Shown here: positions 14,980 to 22,757 of the stretch, one piece after another
How the letters are laid out: every line of letters starts with the position of its first letter
Numbering within the stretch: the stretch's first letter is position 1
From: JANNNF01 sp040385825
GTDB taxonomy: Bacteria; Pseudomonadota; Alphaproteobacteria; Rhodobacterales; Rhodobacteraceae
Direction of reading: 5' to 3'
Assembly: GCA_040385825.1 (NCBI GenBank)
Contig: JAZKGQ010000031.1
Span: forward strand, 1 to 64,000
Length of the DNA: 64,000 bases
Position numbers and translations under genes: made by a program
Notes under the pieces: generated by a model
What the model was told of the DNA's origin: nothing
The model's input: only the letters and a program-made list of their open reading frames with translations
Databases searched by the model: none

Positions 14980-16572
14980 ATGCGTTATTCCCGTTTTGCC
15001 CGTGCAGTTCTGACCTCTGCCGCGTTTGTCGCCTGCCTGGCTGTCAGCCCCGCCGCCCTGGCGCAAGCCACCTCTTTCACCCAGTCGCTGGCACAATCGG
15101 CCTCGGCGGACGAGGCGATTGCGGCGTGGTATCGGCAGACCGGCTATCGGACCCTGTGGACGGGCGAGGCCGATTCCGCGCGGCGCACGGCCTTTCTGTC
15201 GGCCATCGCCGGCGCCGCCGATCATGGCCTGCCGGTGCAGCGCTATGACGCAAAGGCGCTGACCGAGGCTTACCAGATGGCGACCACCGAAGGCGACCGG
15301 GGCCGTCTGGAAGTGCGGATGACCCGCGCCTATCTGGCCTGGGCCAGGGATCTGTCCTCGGGCGCCTTGACGCCGCAGGCGATCTTGCCCGCCATCGTGC
15401 GCGACATCGCCGTCACCGATCCTGCCACCCACCTGCGCGCCATCGCCGCGGGCGATCCTGCGCAGGTGCTGGCCGGGCTGATGCCGTCGTCACAGGTCTA
15501 TGCGCAACTGGTCAAGGGCAAGATCGCGCTGGAGGCCCGGATTGCCGGCGGGGGCTGGGGGCCTGCGGTGACGGGCAATCCTGCGCCGGGCGGGTCGGGG
15601 CCGGATGTGGTGGCGCTGCGCGACCGGCTGGTGGCCATGGGCTACATGCCGACATCGGCGACGCGCACCTATGACAGCCAGGTGTCGGCGGCGGTGCAGC
15701 AGTTTCAACTGGATCACGGGCTGCCCGCCGATGGCGTGGCAACGGCGGCCACGCTGGCCGAACTGAACACTCCGCCCGAGGACCGGCTGCAAGCGGTGAT
15801 CGTGGCGCTGGAGCGCGAGCGCTGGCTGGATATCGACCGCTCGGGCCGCTACATCTGGGTCAACTTGCCCGATTTTACCGCCAGGATCATGCAGGACGGC
15901 AAGACCGTGTTCCAGACCCGCGCGGTGATCGGCATGAATCAGGCCGACCGCGAGACGCCCGAGTTTTCCGACACGATGGAATTCATGGTGATCAACCCGT
16001 CCTGGTCGGTGCCGCGATCCATCACGGTGAAGGAGTATCTGCCGCTGATGCAGCGCAACCGCAATGCGGCGGGGCAGTTGCAGGTGATCGACCGCAATGG
16101 CCGGGTGGTGCCGCGCGGGTCGGTGAATTTTGCCGCCTATTCGGCCAAGACCTTTCCCTTCGCGCTGCGCCAGCCGCCGTCAGATGACAACGCGCTTGGC
16201 AAGGTCAAGTTCATGTTTCCCAACCCCAACAACATCTATCTGCATGACACCCCGGCAAAATCCCTGTTCCTGCAAGAGGTGCGGGCCTTCAGTCACGGCT
16301 GCATTCGGCTGGCCGAGCCGTTCGATTTTGCCTATGCCTTGCTGTCAAGCCAGACAGATGCGCCCGAGGCCGAGTTTGCCCGCTATCTCGACACTGGCGC
16401 TGAAAGCCCGGTCATGCTTGAGACACCGCTGCCGGTGCATCTGGTCTATTACACGGCCTATCCCTCGACCAAGGGGCGGATCACCTATCGGCGCGACATC
16501 TATGGGCGGGATGCGGCATTGTTTGACGCCCTGACCGAGGCCGGGGTGGTGCCGGGCGGCGTTCAGGGGTAA
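14980..16572 (+). CDS. L,D-transpeptidase (YcbB/LdtD-like)
   Basis: 530 aa periplasmic enzyme forming 3-3 peptidoglycan cross-links. Signal peptide 1-29 (VLTSAAFVACLAVSPAALAQA). An N-terminal scaffold is followed by a peptidoglycan-binding domain at about 210-265 (VVALRDRLVAMGYMPTS... VQQFQLDHGLPADGVATAAT), then the YkuD catalytic domain from about 290. The active-site motif is FSHGCIRL with nucleophile Cys441, preceded by the conserved IYLHDTPAKSLF His. The order signal, PG-binding, YkuD is that of LdtD/YcbB. Start ATG 14980 has GAGG 5 bases upstream. lpxD begins 27 bases after the stop, so read-through into the lipid A genes is possible. Confidence 0.93.
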   Translation: MRYSRFARAVLTSAAFVACLAVSPAALAQATSFTQSLAQSASADEAIAAWYRQTGYRTLWTGEADSARRTAFLSAIAGAADHGLPVQRYDAKALTEAYQMATTEGDRGRLEVRMTRAYLAWARDLSSGALTPQAILPAIVRDIAVTDPATHLRAIAAGDPAQVLAGLMPSSQVYAQLVKGKIALEARIAGGGWGPAVTGNPAPGGSGPDVVALRDRLVAMGYMPTSATRTYDSQVSAAVQQFQLDHGLPADGVATAATLAELNTPPEDRLQAVIVALERERWLDIDRSGRYIWVNLPDFTARIMQDGKTVFQTRAVIGMNQADRETPEFSDTMEFMVINPSWSVPRSITVKEYLPLMQRNRNAAGQLQVIDRNGRVVPRGSVNFAAYSAKTFPFALRQPPSDDNALGKVKFMFPNPNNIYLHDTPAKSLFLQEVRAFSHGCIRLAEPFDFAYALLSSQTDAPEAEFARYLDTGAESPVMLETPLPVHLVYYTAYPSTKGRITYRRDIYGRDAALFDALTEAGVVPGGVQG

Positions 16573-16599
16573 ATCTTCCACAAGCTGGAGGAAACGCCG

Positions 16600-17691
16600 T
16601 TGACCCATACCATCCGTGACATCGCCGCAGCCCTGGGCGCACAGGCCGAGGGCGACCTTGATCTGGCCATTTCGGGCGCGTCCGAACCGCAGTCTGCCGG
16701 GCCTGCGGATCTGGCGCTGGCGATGGACCCGCGCTATGCCGACGGCATTGCCAGGGGGGCGGCGCGGGCGGCGATGCTGTGGCCGGGGGCCGACTGGCGG
16801 GCCATGGGGCTGGCGGCGGTGATCTATGCGCCGCGCGGGCGGCTGGCGATGTCGGGCCTGACCCGGCTGCTGGACCCCGGTCCTGCGATTGCGCCGGGGG
16901 TGCATCCGATGGCGCTTGTCGATGCGACGGCGGTGATCGGGGCCGGGGCCGCGATCGGCCCCTTCGTCACCATCGGGGCCGGGGTGCATCTGGGCGCGGG
17001 CGCGCGGATCGCCAGCCATGTCTCTATCGCCGAAGGGGCGGTGATCGGCCCGGATGCGCTGATCCTGCAAGGCGCGCGCATCGGCGCACGGGTGCAGATC
17101 GGCGCGCGGTTCATCTGTCAGCCGGGTGCTGTGATCGGGGCCGACGGGTTTTCCTTTGTCACGCCGGAAAAATCGGGCGTCGAGCAGATCCGCGAAACGC
17201 TTGGCGCGCGCGATGAGATCACCGATCAAAGCTGGACCCGGATCCACAGCCTGGGCGCGGTGACCCTGGGCGATGATGTCGAGGTCGGCGCCAATGTCTG
17301 CATCGACCGCGGCACCATCCGCGATACGCGGGTGGGGTCGGGCACCAAGCTGGATAACCTGGTCCATATCGGCCACAACGTGCAGGTCGGGCGCGATTGC
17401 CTGCTGTGCGGGCAGGTCGGCATTGCGGGGTCCGCGCGCATCGGCGACCGGGTGGTGCTGGGCGGGCAATGCGGGGTAAGTGACAACATCTTCATCGGCG
17501 ACGACGTGATTGCCGGGGGCGCCAGCAAGATGCTGACCAATGTGCCCGCGGGCCGGGTGGTTCTGGGCTATCCTGCCGTCAGGATGGAAACCCATGTGGA
17601 AATGCAAAAGGCCCTGCGCCGCTTGCCCCGCATGTCCGCCCGCGTGGCGGAACTGGAAAAGGTCATGCAGACGTTACCGAACGGTGACTAA
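16600..17691 (+). CDS. lpxD: UDP-3-O-acylglucosamine N-acyltransferase LpxD
   Basis: 363 aa acyltransferase that transfers a 3-hydroxyacyl chain from ACP to the 2-amino group of UDP-3-O-acyl-GlcN, the third step of lipid A synthesis. The N-terminal uridine-binding domain (IRDIAAALGAQAEGDLDLAI) is followed by a left-handed beta-helix of hexapeptide repeats from about residue 105. It contains the conserved GADGFSFV segment, the LDNLVHIGHNVQVG motif with the catalytic His (about 259) and the VPAGRVVLGYPA end, then a C-terminal helix. The start is TTG at 16600, chosen because GGAGG lies 8 bases upstream. It is followed by a dedicated ACP and a ketosynthase rather than by fabZ-lpxA, so it may be a second lpxD copy. 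Confidence 0.92.
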   Translation: MTHTIRDIAAALGAQAEGDLDLAISGASEPQSAGPADLALAMDPRYADGIARGAARAAMLWPGADWRAMGLAAVIYAPRGRLAMSGLTRLLDPGPAIAPGVHPMALVDATAVIGAGAAIGPFVTIGAGVHLGAGARIASHVSIAEGAVIGPDALILQGARIGARVQIGARFICQPGAVIGADGFSFVTPEKSGVEQIRETLGARDEITDQSWTRIHSLGAVTLGDDVEVGANVCIDRGTIRDTRVGSGTKLDNLVHIGHNVQVGRDCLLCGQVGIAGSARIGDRVVLGGQCGVSDNIFIGDDVIAGGASKMLTNVPAGRVVLGYPAVRMETHVEMQKALRRLPRMSARVAELEKVMQTLPNGD

Positions 17692-17719
17692 AACCGCCAT
17701 AACCAGAGGGGGTCCGGCC

Positions 17720-17980
17720 ATGACGATAGAAGAACAGGTGATTGCCATTATCGCGCAACAGGCGGTGCTGGATGTAGCGGAGGTGACGCCTGCCGCCACG
17801 CTGGCCAGCCTCGGGGTGGACAGTCTGGGGCTGGTGGAATCGATCTTCGCCATCGAGGAGACATTCGACATCTCGGTCCCGTTCAACGCCAATGCGCCGG
17901 GCGAGGCCGGGTTTGACATCTCGACCGTGGCCTCGATCATTGCGGCGGTCGAAGGTCTGGTATCGCAGAAGGCGGCATGA
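17720..17980 (+). CDS. Acyl carrier protein
   Basis: 86 aa ACP. The phosphopantetheine site is LGVDSLGLVE with Ser35, in a typical four-helix pattern. An insertion around residues 56-68 (NANAPGEAGFDIS) makes it longer than AcpP (77-78 aa) and closer in size to specialised ACPs such as AcpXL. It begins 28 bases after lpxD and its stop overlaps the ketosynthase ATG by four bases (ATGA), so the two are translationally coupled. It probably carries a special acyl chain for lipid A or a related glycolipid. The start ATG 17720 is the first in frame after the lpxD stop. Confidence 0.9.
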   Translation: MTIEEQVIAIIAQQAVLDVAEVTPAATLASLGVDSLGLVESIFAIEETFDISVPFNANAPGEAGFDISTVASIIAAVEGLVSQKAA

Positions 17981-19185
17981 AGCGGGTCGTCATCACCGGG
18001 GCGGGCACGATCAACGCGCTGGCGCATGATGTGGCGGGCACCTGTGCCGCCTTCCGCGAGGCGCGCTGCGGCATCACCACGCTGGACATCCGCGACCGGG
18101 ACCGGCTGTCCATCCAGATCGGGGGGCAGGTGCACGACTGGAACCCGGATGTGAACTTCAACCGCCAGCAGATTGTTCTTTATGACAAATTCACCCAGTT
18201 CACCTTGCTGGCGGCCCGGCAGGCCATCACCCAGTCGGGCCTGAATTTCGACGATCTGCTGGGGTTCGAGGCCGGGGTGGTGCTGGGCACCGCGGCGGGC
18301 GGCGTGAACACATGGGACGAAAATTACCGCACCGTCTATGAGGAAGGCAAGAACCGGGTCCACCCTTTCGTGGTGCCGAAACTGATGAATTCGGCCGCCG
18401 CCAGCCATATCTCGATGGAATTCAATCTGCGCGGCCCGACCTTCACCGTGTCCACCGCCTGCGCCAGTTCCAACCACGCCATGGGGCTGGCATTTCAGAT
18501 GGTCCGGTCAGGGGCCACCCGCGCGATGATCACCGGTGGGTCGGAATCCATGCTGTGCTTTGGCGGCATCAAGGCCTGGGAAGGGTTGCGCGTCATGTCG
18601 AAAGACGCCTGCCGCCCGTTCAGCCTGACCCGCAGCGGCATGGTGCAGGGCGAAGGGGCGGCAGTCTTCGTGTTCGAGGAATACGACCACGCAAAGGCGC
18701 GCGGCGCGCAGATCCTGGCCGAGGTGGCGGGCTTTGCGATGACCTCGGACGCGGCCGACATCGTCATGCCGTCGAAACAGGGGGCGGCGCGGGCGATTGC
18801 GGGGGCCTTGCGCGACGCGCGGATGGACGCCTCCGATGTGGGCTATATCAACGCGCATGGCACGGGGACTGCGGCCAATGACAAGACCGAATGCGCCGCC
18901 GTGGCCGATGTGTTCGGCCCGCATGCCGACCGGCTGATGATCAGCTCGACCAAATCCATGCACGGCCATCTGATCGGCGGCACCGGGGCGGTGGAACTGC
19001 TGGCCTGCATCATGGCGCTGCAGGACGGGGTGATCGCCCCCACCATCGGCTATGAGGAACCTGACCCCGAATGCGCGCTGGACGTGGTGCCGAACGAGGC
19101 GCGCAACGCAAGGGTCGATTGCGTGCTGTCCAACGCCTTTGCCTTTGGCGGGCTGAACGCGGTTCTGGCGTTGCGGCGGGTGTAG
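17977..19185 (+). CDS. Beta-ketoacyl-ACP synthase, FabF family
   Basis: 402 aa thiolase-fold condensing enzyme for fatty-acyl chain elongation. The catalytic triad is complete: Cys162 in VSTACASSNHA, His294 in NAHGTGTAAN and His331 in KSMHGHLIGGTGA, with Lys326. The GVVLGTAAGGVNTWDENY and MSKDACRPFSLTRSGMVQGE segments fit FabF-like enzymes. It is coupled to the ACP gene by ATGA overlap and sits in one operon with lpxD, so it probably makes a long or unusual acyl chain for lipid A rather than bulk fatty acids. The usual fabF would be elsewhere. No dehydratase or reductase is adjacent, so the unit relies on housekeeping enzymes. Confidence 0.92.
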   Translation: MKRVVITGAGTINALAHDVAGTCAAFREARCGITTLDIRDRDRLSIQIGGQVHDWNPDVNFNRQQIVLYDKFTQFTLLAARQAITQSGLNFDDLLGFEAGVVLGTAAGGVNTWDENYRTVYEEGKNRVHPFVVPKLMNSAAASHISMEFNLRGPTFTVSTACASSNHAMGLAFQMVRSGATRAMITGGSESMLCFGGIKAWEGLRVMSKDACRPFSLTRSGMVQGEGAAVFVFEEYDHAKARGAQILAEVAGFAMTSDAADIVMPSKQGAARAIAGALRDARMDASDVGYINAHGTGTAANDKTECAAVADVFGPHADRLMISSTKSMHGHLIGGTGAVELLACIMALQDGVIAPTIGYEEPDPECALDVVPNEARNARVDCVLSNAFAFGGLNAVLALRRV

Positions 19186-19204
19186 ATCAGTTGGCACATG
19201 GTCT

Positions 19205-19275
19205 CGCCCCGGCAAAGGCCGGGGCCTCTGTCATCGGAAAACAGGCCCCGGGGTCCCGGCCTTCGCCGGGACGGT
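19205..19275. repeat. Palindromic REP-like element between the ketosynthase and ccmC
   Basis: Two GC-rich interrupted palindromes lie back to back: CCCCGGCAAAGGCCGGGG (19207-19224) and, from about 19245, CCCCGGGGTCCCGGCCTTCGCCGGGA. Such elements are dispersed in many alphaproteobacterial genomes. It probably forms hairpins that protect or end the upstream transcript. The rest of the 228-base gap before ccmC shows no gene. Confidence 0.5.
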
Positions 19276-19413
19276 CGGGTGAGCGGCGGGGAGTTTTTGG
19301 TATGCCTGCCCGCCTGCGCCGCTGCTTTTGTCGCATTGGCTTTGCATTCGAATTAAGGCTCTGTGACGCCATAGTGACTTGAGCCGAGCGGGCAGAGGAC
19401 GTAAGCGCAGACC

Positions 19414-20142
19414 ATGTCGATCTGGAACCAGGCCAATCCCAGGACTTTCATGCGCACCTCGGGCAGGCTGTTGCCCTGGGTCGGCGGGCTGGCGGCGATC
19501 TGCCTCTGGGTGGGGCTGACATGGGGCTTTTTCCTGACGCCGGATGATTACCGCCAGGGGTCGACCGTCAAGATCATCTACCTGCATGTGCCAGCCGCGA
19601 TGATGGCGATAAACGCCTGGGTGATGATGCTGATTGCCAGCCTGATCTGGCTGATCCGCCGCCACCATGTGTCGGCGCTTGCCGCCAAGGCCGCAGCCCC
19701 GGTGGGACTGACCTTTACCGCCATCGCGCTGATCACCGGCGCGCTGTGGGGCCAGCCGATGTGGGGCACCTGGTGGGCCTGGGATCCGCGCCTGACCTCG
19801 TTCCTGATCCTGTCGCTGTTCTATCTGGGCTACATCGCGCTGTGGCAGGCGGTCGAAGACCCCGACACCGCCGCCGATCTGACCGCCGTGCTGTGCATGG
19901 TGGGGTCGGTGTTTGCGCTGCTCAGCCGCTATGCGGTGAATTTCTGGAATCAGGGACTGCATCAGGGGGCCTCGCTGTCGCTGGACAAGGAAGAAAACGT
20001 GTCGGACGTGTTCTGGCTGCCTCTGGTGGTCTGCATTTTCGGCTTTGTGCTGTTGTTTGTGGCCCTGGTATTGCTGCGCACCCGTACCGAGGTGCGCATG
20101 CGCCGGATGGCCGCCCTGTTGGCGCGCGAGCGGAGAGGATGA
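19414..20142 (+). CDS. ccmC: Heme exporter / heme chaperone loader CcmC
   Basis: 242 aa, six-helix inner-membrane protein that loads heme onto CcmE in system I cytochrome c maturation. The tryptophan-rich periplasmic motif is present as WGTWWAWDPRLTS (residues about 115-127), with conserved His residues in the periplasmic loops (YLHVPAAM, LHQGASLS). The length is normal. ccmD follows with its start overlapping or just past the ccmC stop, then ccmG. Genes ccmA and ccmB, which lie upstream of ccmC in helABCDX of Rhodobacter capsulatus, are not here; lipid A genes occupy that place. Confidence 0.94.
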   Translation: MSIWNQANPRTFMRTSGRLLPWVGGLAAICLWVGLTWGFFLTPDDYRQGSTVKIIYLHVPAAMMAINAWVMMLIASLIWLIRRHHVSALAAKAAAPVGLTFTAIALITGALWGQPMWGTWWAWDPRLTSFLILSLFYLGYIALWQAVEDPDTAADLTAVLCMVGSVFALLSRYAVNFWNQGLHQGASLSLDKEENVSDVFWLPLVVCIFGFVLLFVALVLLRTRTEVRMRRMAALLARERRG

Positions 20143-20144
20143 GA

Positions 20145-20306
20145 ATGATACCCGACCTGGGAAAATATGCAGGCGCCGTGCTGGGGTCCTATGCGGCCGC
20201 GATGGTGTTGCTGTCGGCGATCGTGGGGCTGACCCTGTGGCAGGCACGGCAGGCCAAACGGGCCTTGCGCGATGTGGAACGCAGGGCAGGGCGCAACAAT
20301 GGCTGA
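20145..20306 (+). CDS. ccmD: Heme exporter protein CcmD
   Basis: Tiny single-span membrane protein (53 aa) that helps release holo-CcmE from the CcmABC complex. It has the family pattern MIPDLGKYAGAVLGSYAAAM, then a hydrophobic helix and a basic cytoplasmic tail (RQAKRALRDVERRAGR). An ATG at 20139 overlaps the ccmC stop (ATGA), but the GAGAGG ribosome site fits ATG 20145 better (6-base spacing). It overlaps ccmG by 8 bases in another frame. Confidence 0.85.
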   Translation: MIPDLGKYAGAVLGSYAAAMVLLSAIVGLTLWQARQAKRALRDVERRAGRNNG

Positions 20307-20862
20307 CCCGACCCCGCGCAAGACCGGATGGCTGCGCCCGCTGATGCTGTTGCCGCCGGTGATCTTTCTGGGCCTCGGCCTGATGTTCTACAACGGCTTG
20401 CGGCGCGACAATCCCGGCGATCTGCCGTCGTCCTTCCTCAACCGGTCCGCCCCGGTGCTGCCGGTGACGGCGCTTGGCGACCTGCCCCTGCTGACCCCCG
20501 CCGATCTGCGCACGGGGCAGGTGACGGTGGTCAATGTCTGGGCGTCCTGGTGCCCGCCCTGCCGGGCAGAGCATCCTGTGCTGATGGCCATGGCGGCGCG
20601 GGGCATCCGTGTCGGCGGGCTGAACATCATGGACAAGGATGCCAATGCCATCGAATACCTGACCCGCGAGGGCAATCCCTATTTTGCGGTTGCCACCGAT
20701 CCCAAGGGGCGCAACCGGGTGGAATGGGGCGTCGCCGCCCCGCCAGAGACGTTCATCATCCGCGGCGACGGCACCGTGGTCTTCAAATTCATCGGCCCGT
20801 TGATCGGCACCGATTACGAGACACGTTTTGTCCCCGCGCTGGAGGCGGCACTGGCGGAATAG
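20299..20862 (+). CDS. ccmG: Thiol:disulfide interchange protein CcmG/DsbE
   Basis: 187 aa membrane-anchored periplasmic thioredoxin that reduces apocytochrome c heme-binding cysteines. One N-terminal transmembrane anchor at about 13-33 (PLMLLPPVIFLGLGLMFY), then a thioredoxin fold with the active site WASWCPPC (Cys85/Cys88) and the GVAAPPETFIIRGDG segment with the cis-Pro of this family. The ATG at 20299 overlaps the ccmD end. It closes the ccmCDG run. Downstream lie REP-like hairpins and the IS element. Confidence 0.94.
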   Translation: MADPTPRKTGWLRPLMLLPPVIFLGLGLMFYNGLRRDNPGDLPSSFLNRSAPVLPVTALGDLPLLTPADLRTGQVTVVNVWASWCPPCRAEHPVLMAMAARGIRVGGLNIMDKDANAIEYLTREGNPYFAVATDPKGRNRVEWGVAAPPETFIIRGDGTVVFKFIGPLIGTDYETRFVPALEAALAE

Positions 20863-20924
20863 TGCGCAAATACCGGGGCTTGCAGCGGGATGACCCTTCG
20901 CTGAACCTTCCTTCTTCCGCCCGG

Positions 20925-20981
20925 AGTAAAGCGCGAAGCGCGCCGGGCAATGCCCGCCTCCCGGCCCGGCCACGGGCCGGG
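20925..20981. repeat. Cluster of GC-rich palindromes after ccmG
   Basis: Three consecutive dyads are visible: GCGCGAAGCGCGC (20931-20943), CGGGCA-A-TGCCCG (20944-20956) and CCGGCCCG-GCCA-CGGGCCGG (20961-20980). They look like a REP/terminator-type repetitive unit at the ccmG 3' end. Related GGGCATTGCCC-like text recurs near 22585-22605, beyond the IS. Confidence 0.5.
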
Positions 20982-21005
20982 CGTTCTTCGCGGAAATCGT
21001 CCAGT

Positions 21006-22462
21006 GGGGGCTGTTGAAGAAGTCGTTTCAGACCTGTGCCGGGGTAAGTCTGGCGGGGCGATTTTTGATGATCAACCAGATCAGCAACTTGGCCGCCGCC
21101 AGCTTCTTGAGGTTCATTGCCATGGCGGTCAGGAGGGCCTGGATCTTCATGTTCTCAAGGCCCCTTCGGACGGCGCGCGCAAGGCCGTGGAGCGTTTTGG
21201 CCGTGCCATGCGCGCCTTCGACTTGCCATCGGTGGCGGGTGTAGATGGCGCGTTCGTCATTCCCCCAGGCCGCGCGTTTGCGACGGGCGCGCAGAATGGC
21301 TGCGTGGTTCGTCACGATGTTCACCCGGCGGGACGACACGCCGCGGGGCAGGCATTGCGCCTTGAGGGGGCAGCGCGCGCAGTCGCGTCGGTCGGCGCGG
21401 TATCGCTTGCCGGTCGCCGAGGTGTCGCGGGGCGTGAGCCGCTTCCCCGCCGGACAGCGGACCACATCGTGATGGGGGTCAAACTTGAACCGCTCGGTTG
21501 GAAAGCCCTGGGCCGCCCTGGCGCGCGGAGCGCGAAGCGGTGGGATGACGGCTTCGATCCGGCGGTCTTCAAGGGCGGCGTAAATCCGGCCAATGCCATA
21601 GAGCCTGTCCGCCGTGATCCGGCCGGGGGCAACCCCGAGGGTGGCTTCGATGGCGTCCAGGCGCTCGTCAAAGCGGCCCGTGTCATGTTCTTCGCCGGTA
21701 ACGATCTCCACATCGACGACGACGCCCGCAAGATCGTCAACCGCCGTGTGCTGCTTGTAGGCCGGGCGCAGTGGAGCCTTGGAGGATGTCGCCATGGTCG
21801 CCTCCGGGTCCGTGCGGCAAAGCTTCTTGAACTTGCCGCTCGTGCGCGCGTGCCGCGCGGCATCTTGGGCGGCGCCATTGGCGTCGTCGTGGGCCGCCTC
21901 GACCGCATCAAGATGGCGCGAGACCAATGCGTCCATGCTGACATTCGCCCGGATCAGACTGGCGTCGATGTGAACCGTCTCCGCCGAAACCATCCCGGCT
22001 CTCTGGCACTGCCGCACGACACGCGTGAAGACCTGACGGAAGACGTCTTCGCCCCATCGCTGCCGGATGCGGGTCAGCGAAGAGTGATCCGGCAAGGCCT
22101 CGTGCAAGGCGTAACCGACAAACCAGCGGATCGCGAGATTGACCTGCGCTTCCCGCATCAGCCGCCGCTCTTGAACGATCCCAAGCAGGAAACCCGCCAG
22201 CATCAGCCGCACGGCAACCTCGGGATCGATGCCGGGGCGACCGTTGTCGGAACAATAGAGGTCGCCCACTTCAGCGCGGAGCCACCCAAGATCAAGAACC
22301 TGATCGACCCTGACCAGCACATGGTCATCAGGGATCAGCCCCCGCAACGACCCGGTGATGAAAAGCTCCAGTTGTCCGCGTTCTTTCCGACCAAGCATAG
22401 CTGCCTCAAAATCTCTGTTCAGCCAAGTGAATCAGAGACATGGGGCTTTTTCAACAGCCCCC
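21006..22462 (-). mobile_element. Intact insertion sequence, IS1182-like, about 1.46 kb
   Basis: A single transposase gene is bounded by imperfect terminal inverted repeats starting GGGGGCTGTTGAA(G/A)AAG, at 21006 on the left and ending at 22462 on the right. Direct repeats at the ends are AGT if these limits are used, or CCAGTGG (21001-21007 and 22461-22467) if the element is taken as 21008-22460; the palindromic target makes the limit ambiguous. It disrupts no gene: it lies between ccmG and the RND operon. Open transposase frame and near-perfect ends suggest recent, possibly active insertion. Confidence 0.88.
21028..22398 (-). CDS. IS1182-family transposase (DDE type)
   Basis: 456 aa transposase with an N-terminal DUF772-type domain (MLAGFLLGIVQERRLMREAQ then LAIRWFVGYALHEALPDHSS). 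The DDE core has first Asp in ETVHIDASLIRANVS, second in GRITADRLYGIG and Glu in RHRWQVEGAHGTAKTLHGL. A cysteine cluster (DRRDCARCPLKAQCLP), typical of the IS1182-type insertion domain, sits before the final Glu. The C-terminus is basic (KNRPARL). The frame is complete and undisturbed, so the enzyme is probably functional. It reads opposite to the ccm genes and in the same direction as the RND operon. Confidence 0.92.
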   Translation of the reverse strand: MLGRKERGQLELFITGSLRGLIPDDHVLVRVDQVLDLGWLRAEVGDLYCSDNGRPGIDPEVAVRLMLAGFLLGIVQERRLMREAQVNLAIRWFVGYALHEALPDHSSLTRIRQRWGEDVFRQVFTRVVRQCQRAGMVSAETVHIDASLIRANVSMDALVSRHLDAVEAAHDDANGAAQDAARHARTSGKFKKLCRTDPEATMATSSKAPLRPAYKQHTAVDDLAGVVVDVEIVTGEEHDTGRFDERLDAIEATLGVAPGRITADRLYGIGRIYAALEDRRIEAVIPPLRAPRARAAQGFPTERFKFDPHHDVVRCPAGKRLTPRDTSATGKRYRADRRDCARCPLKAQCLPRGVSSRRVNIVTNHAAILRARRKRAAWGNDERAIYTRHRWQVEGAHGTAKTLHGLARAVRRGLENMKIQALLTAMAMNLKKLAAAKLLIWLIIKNRPARLTPAQV

Positions 22463-22476
22463 AGTGGACGATTTCT

Positions 22477-22757
22477 GATCGCTCATCACCCCCCTCGGGC
22501 GGGCATTCTGCAACGTCACAAGCAGAAATCCCGTTGGATGGGTTGACCCATAAACCGCGTAGAACTGGCGTTGTCTTCCCACCCGGCGGTCGGGCATTGC
22601 CCTTTCGTTACGCTGGTTGAAAGGCAAACAGGAAAGCAGGGCCGGTTCCAGGCAGGGTCATCCTGCTGCACAGACCGGGGCACAGACCGGGGCAGCGCCC
22701 GATTTGCCTGAAGAAACCGGGGCGGAGTTTGCAGTACTCCGCTGCTGCCGCCTTGGG
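22477..22757. other. Non-coding stretch between IS and RND operon
   Basis: No convincing gene is present. It contains a short GGGCATTGCCC-like repeat near 22594-22604 and a two-copy direct repeat CACAGACCGGGG at about 22670-22695. It is the 3' flank of the RND operon plus the right half of the site split by the IS. Confidence 0.5.

Larger units (their letters stand above)
20991..22476. repeat. Palindromic target site interrupted by the IS
   Basis: The outer flanks of the IS, GAAATCGTCC ending at about 21002 and GGACGATTTC starting at about 22466, are perfect inverted repeats. Rejoining them across one copy of the shared CCAGTGG restores a 23-base palindrome with a 10-bp stem and an AGT loop. 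The IS therefore entered the loop of a hairpin. Confidence 0.75.
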
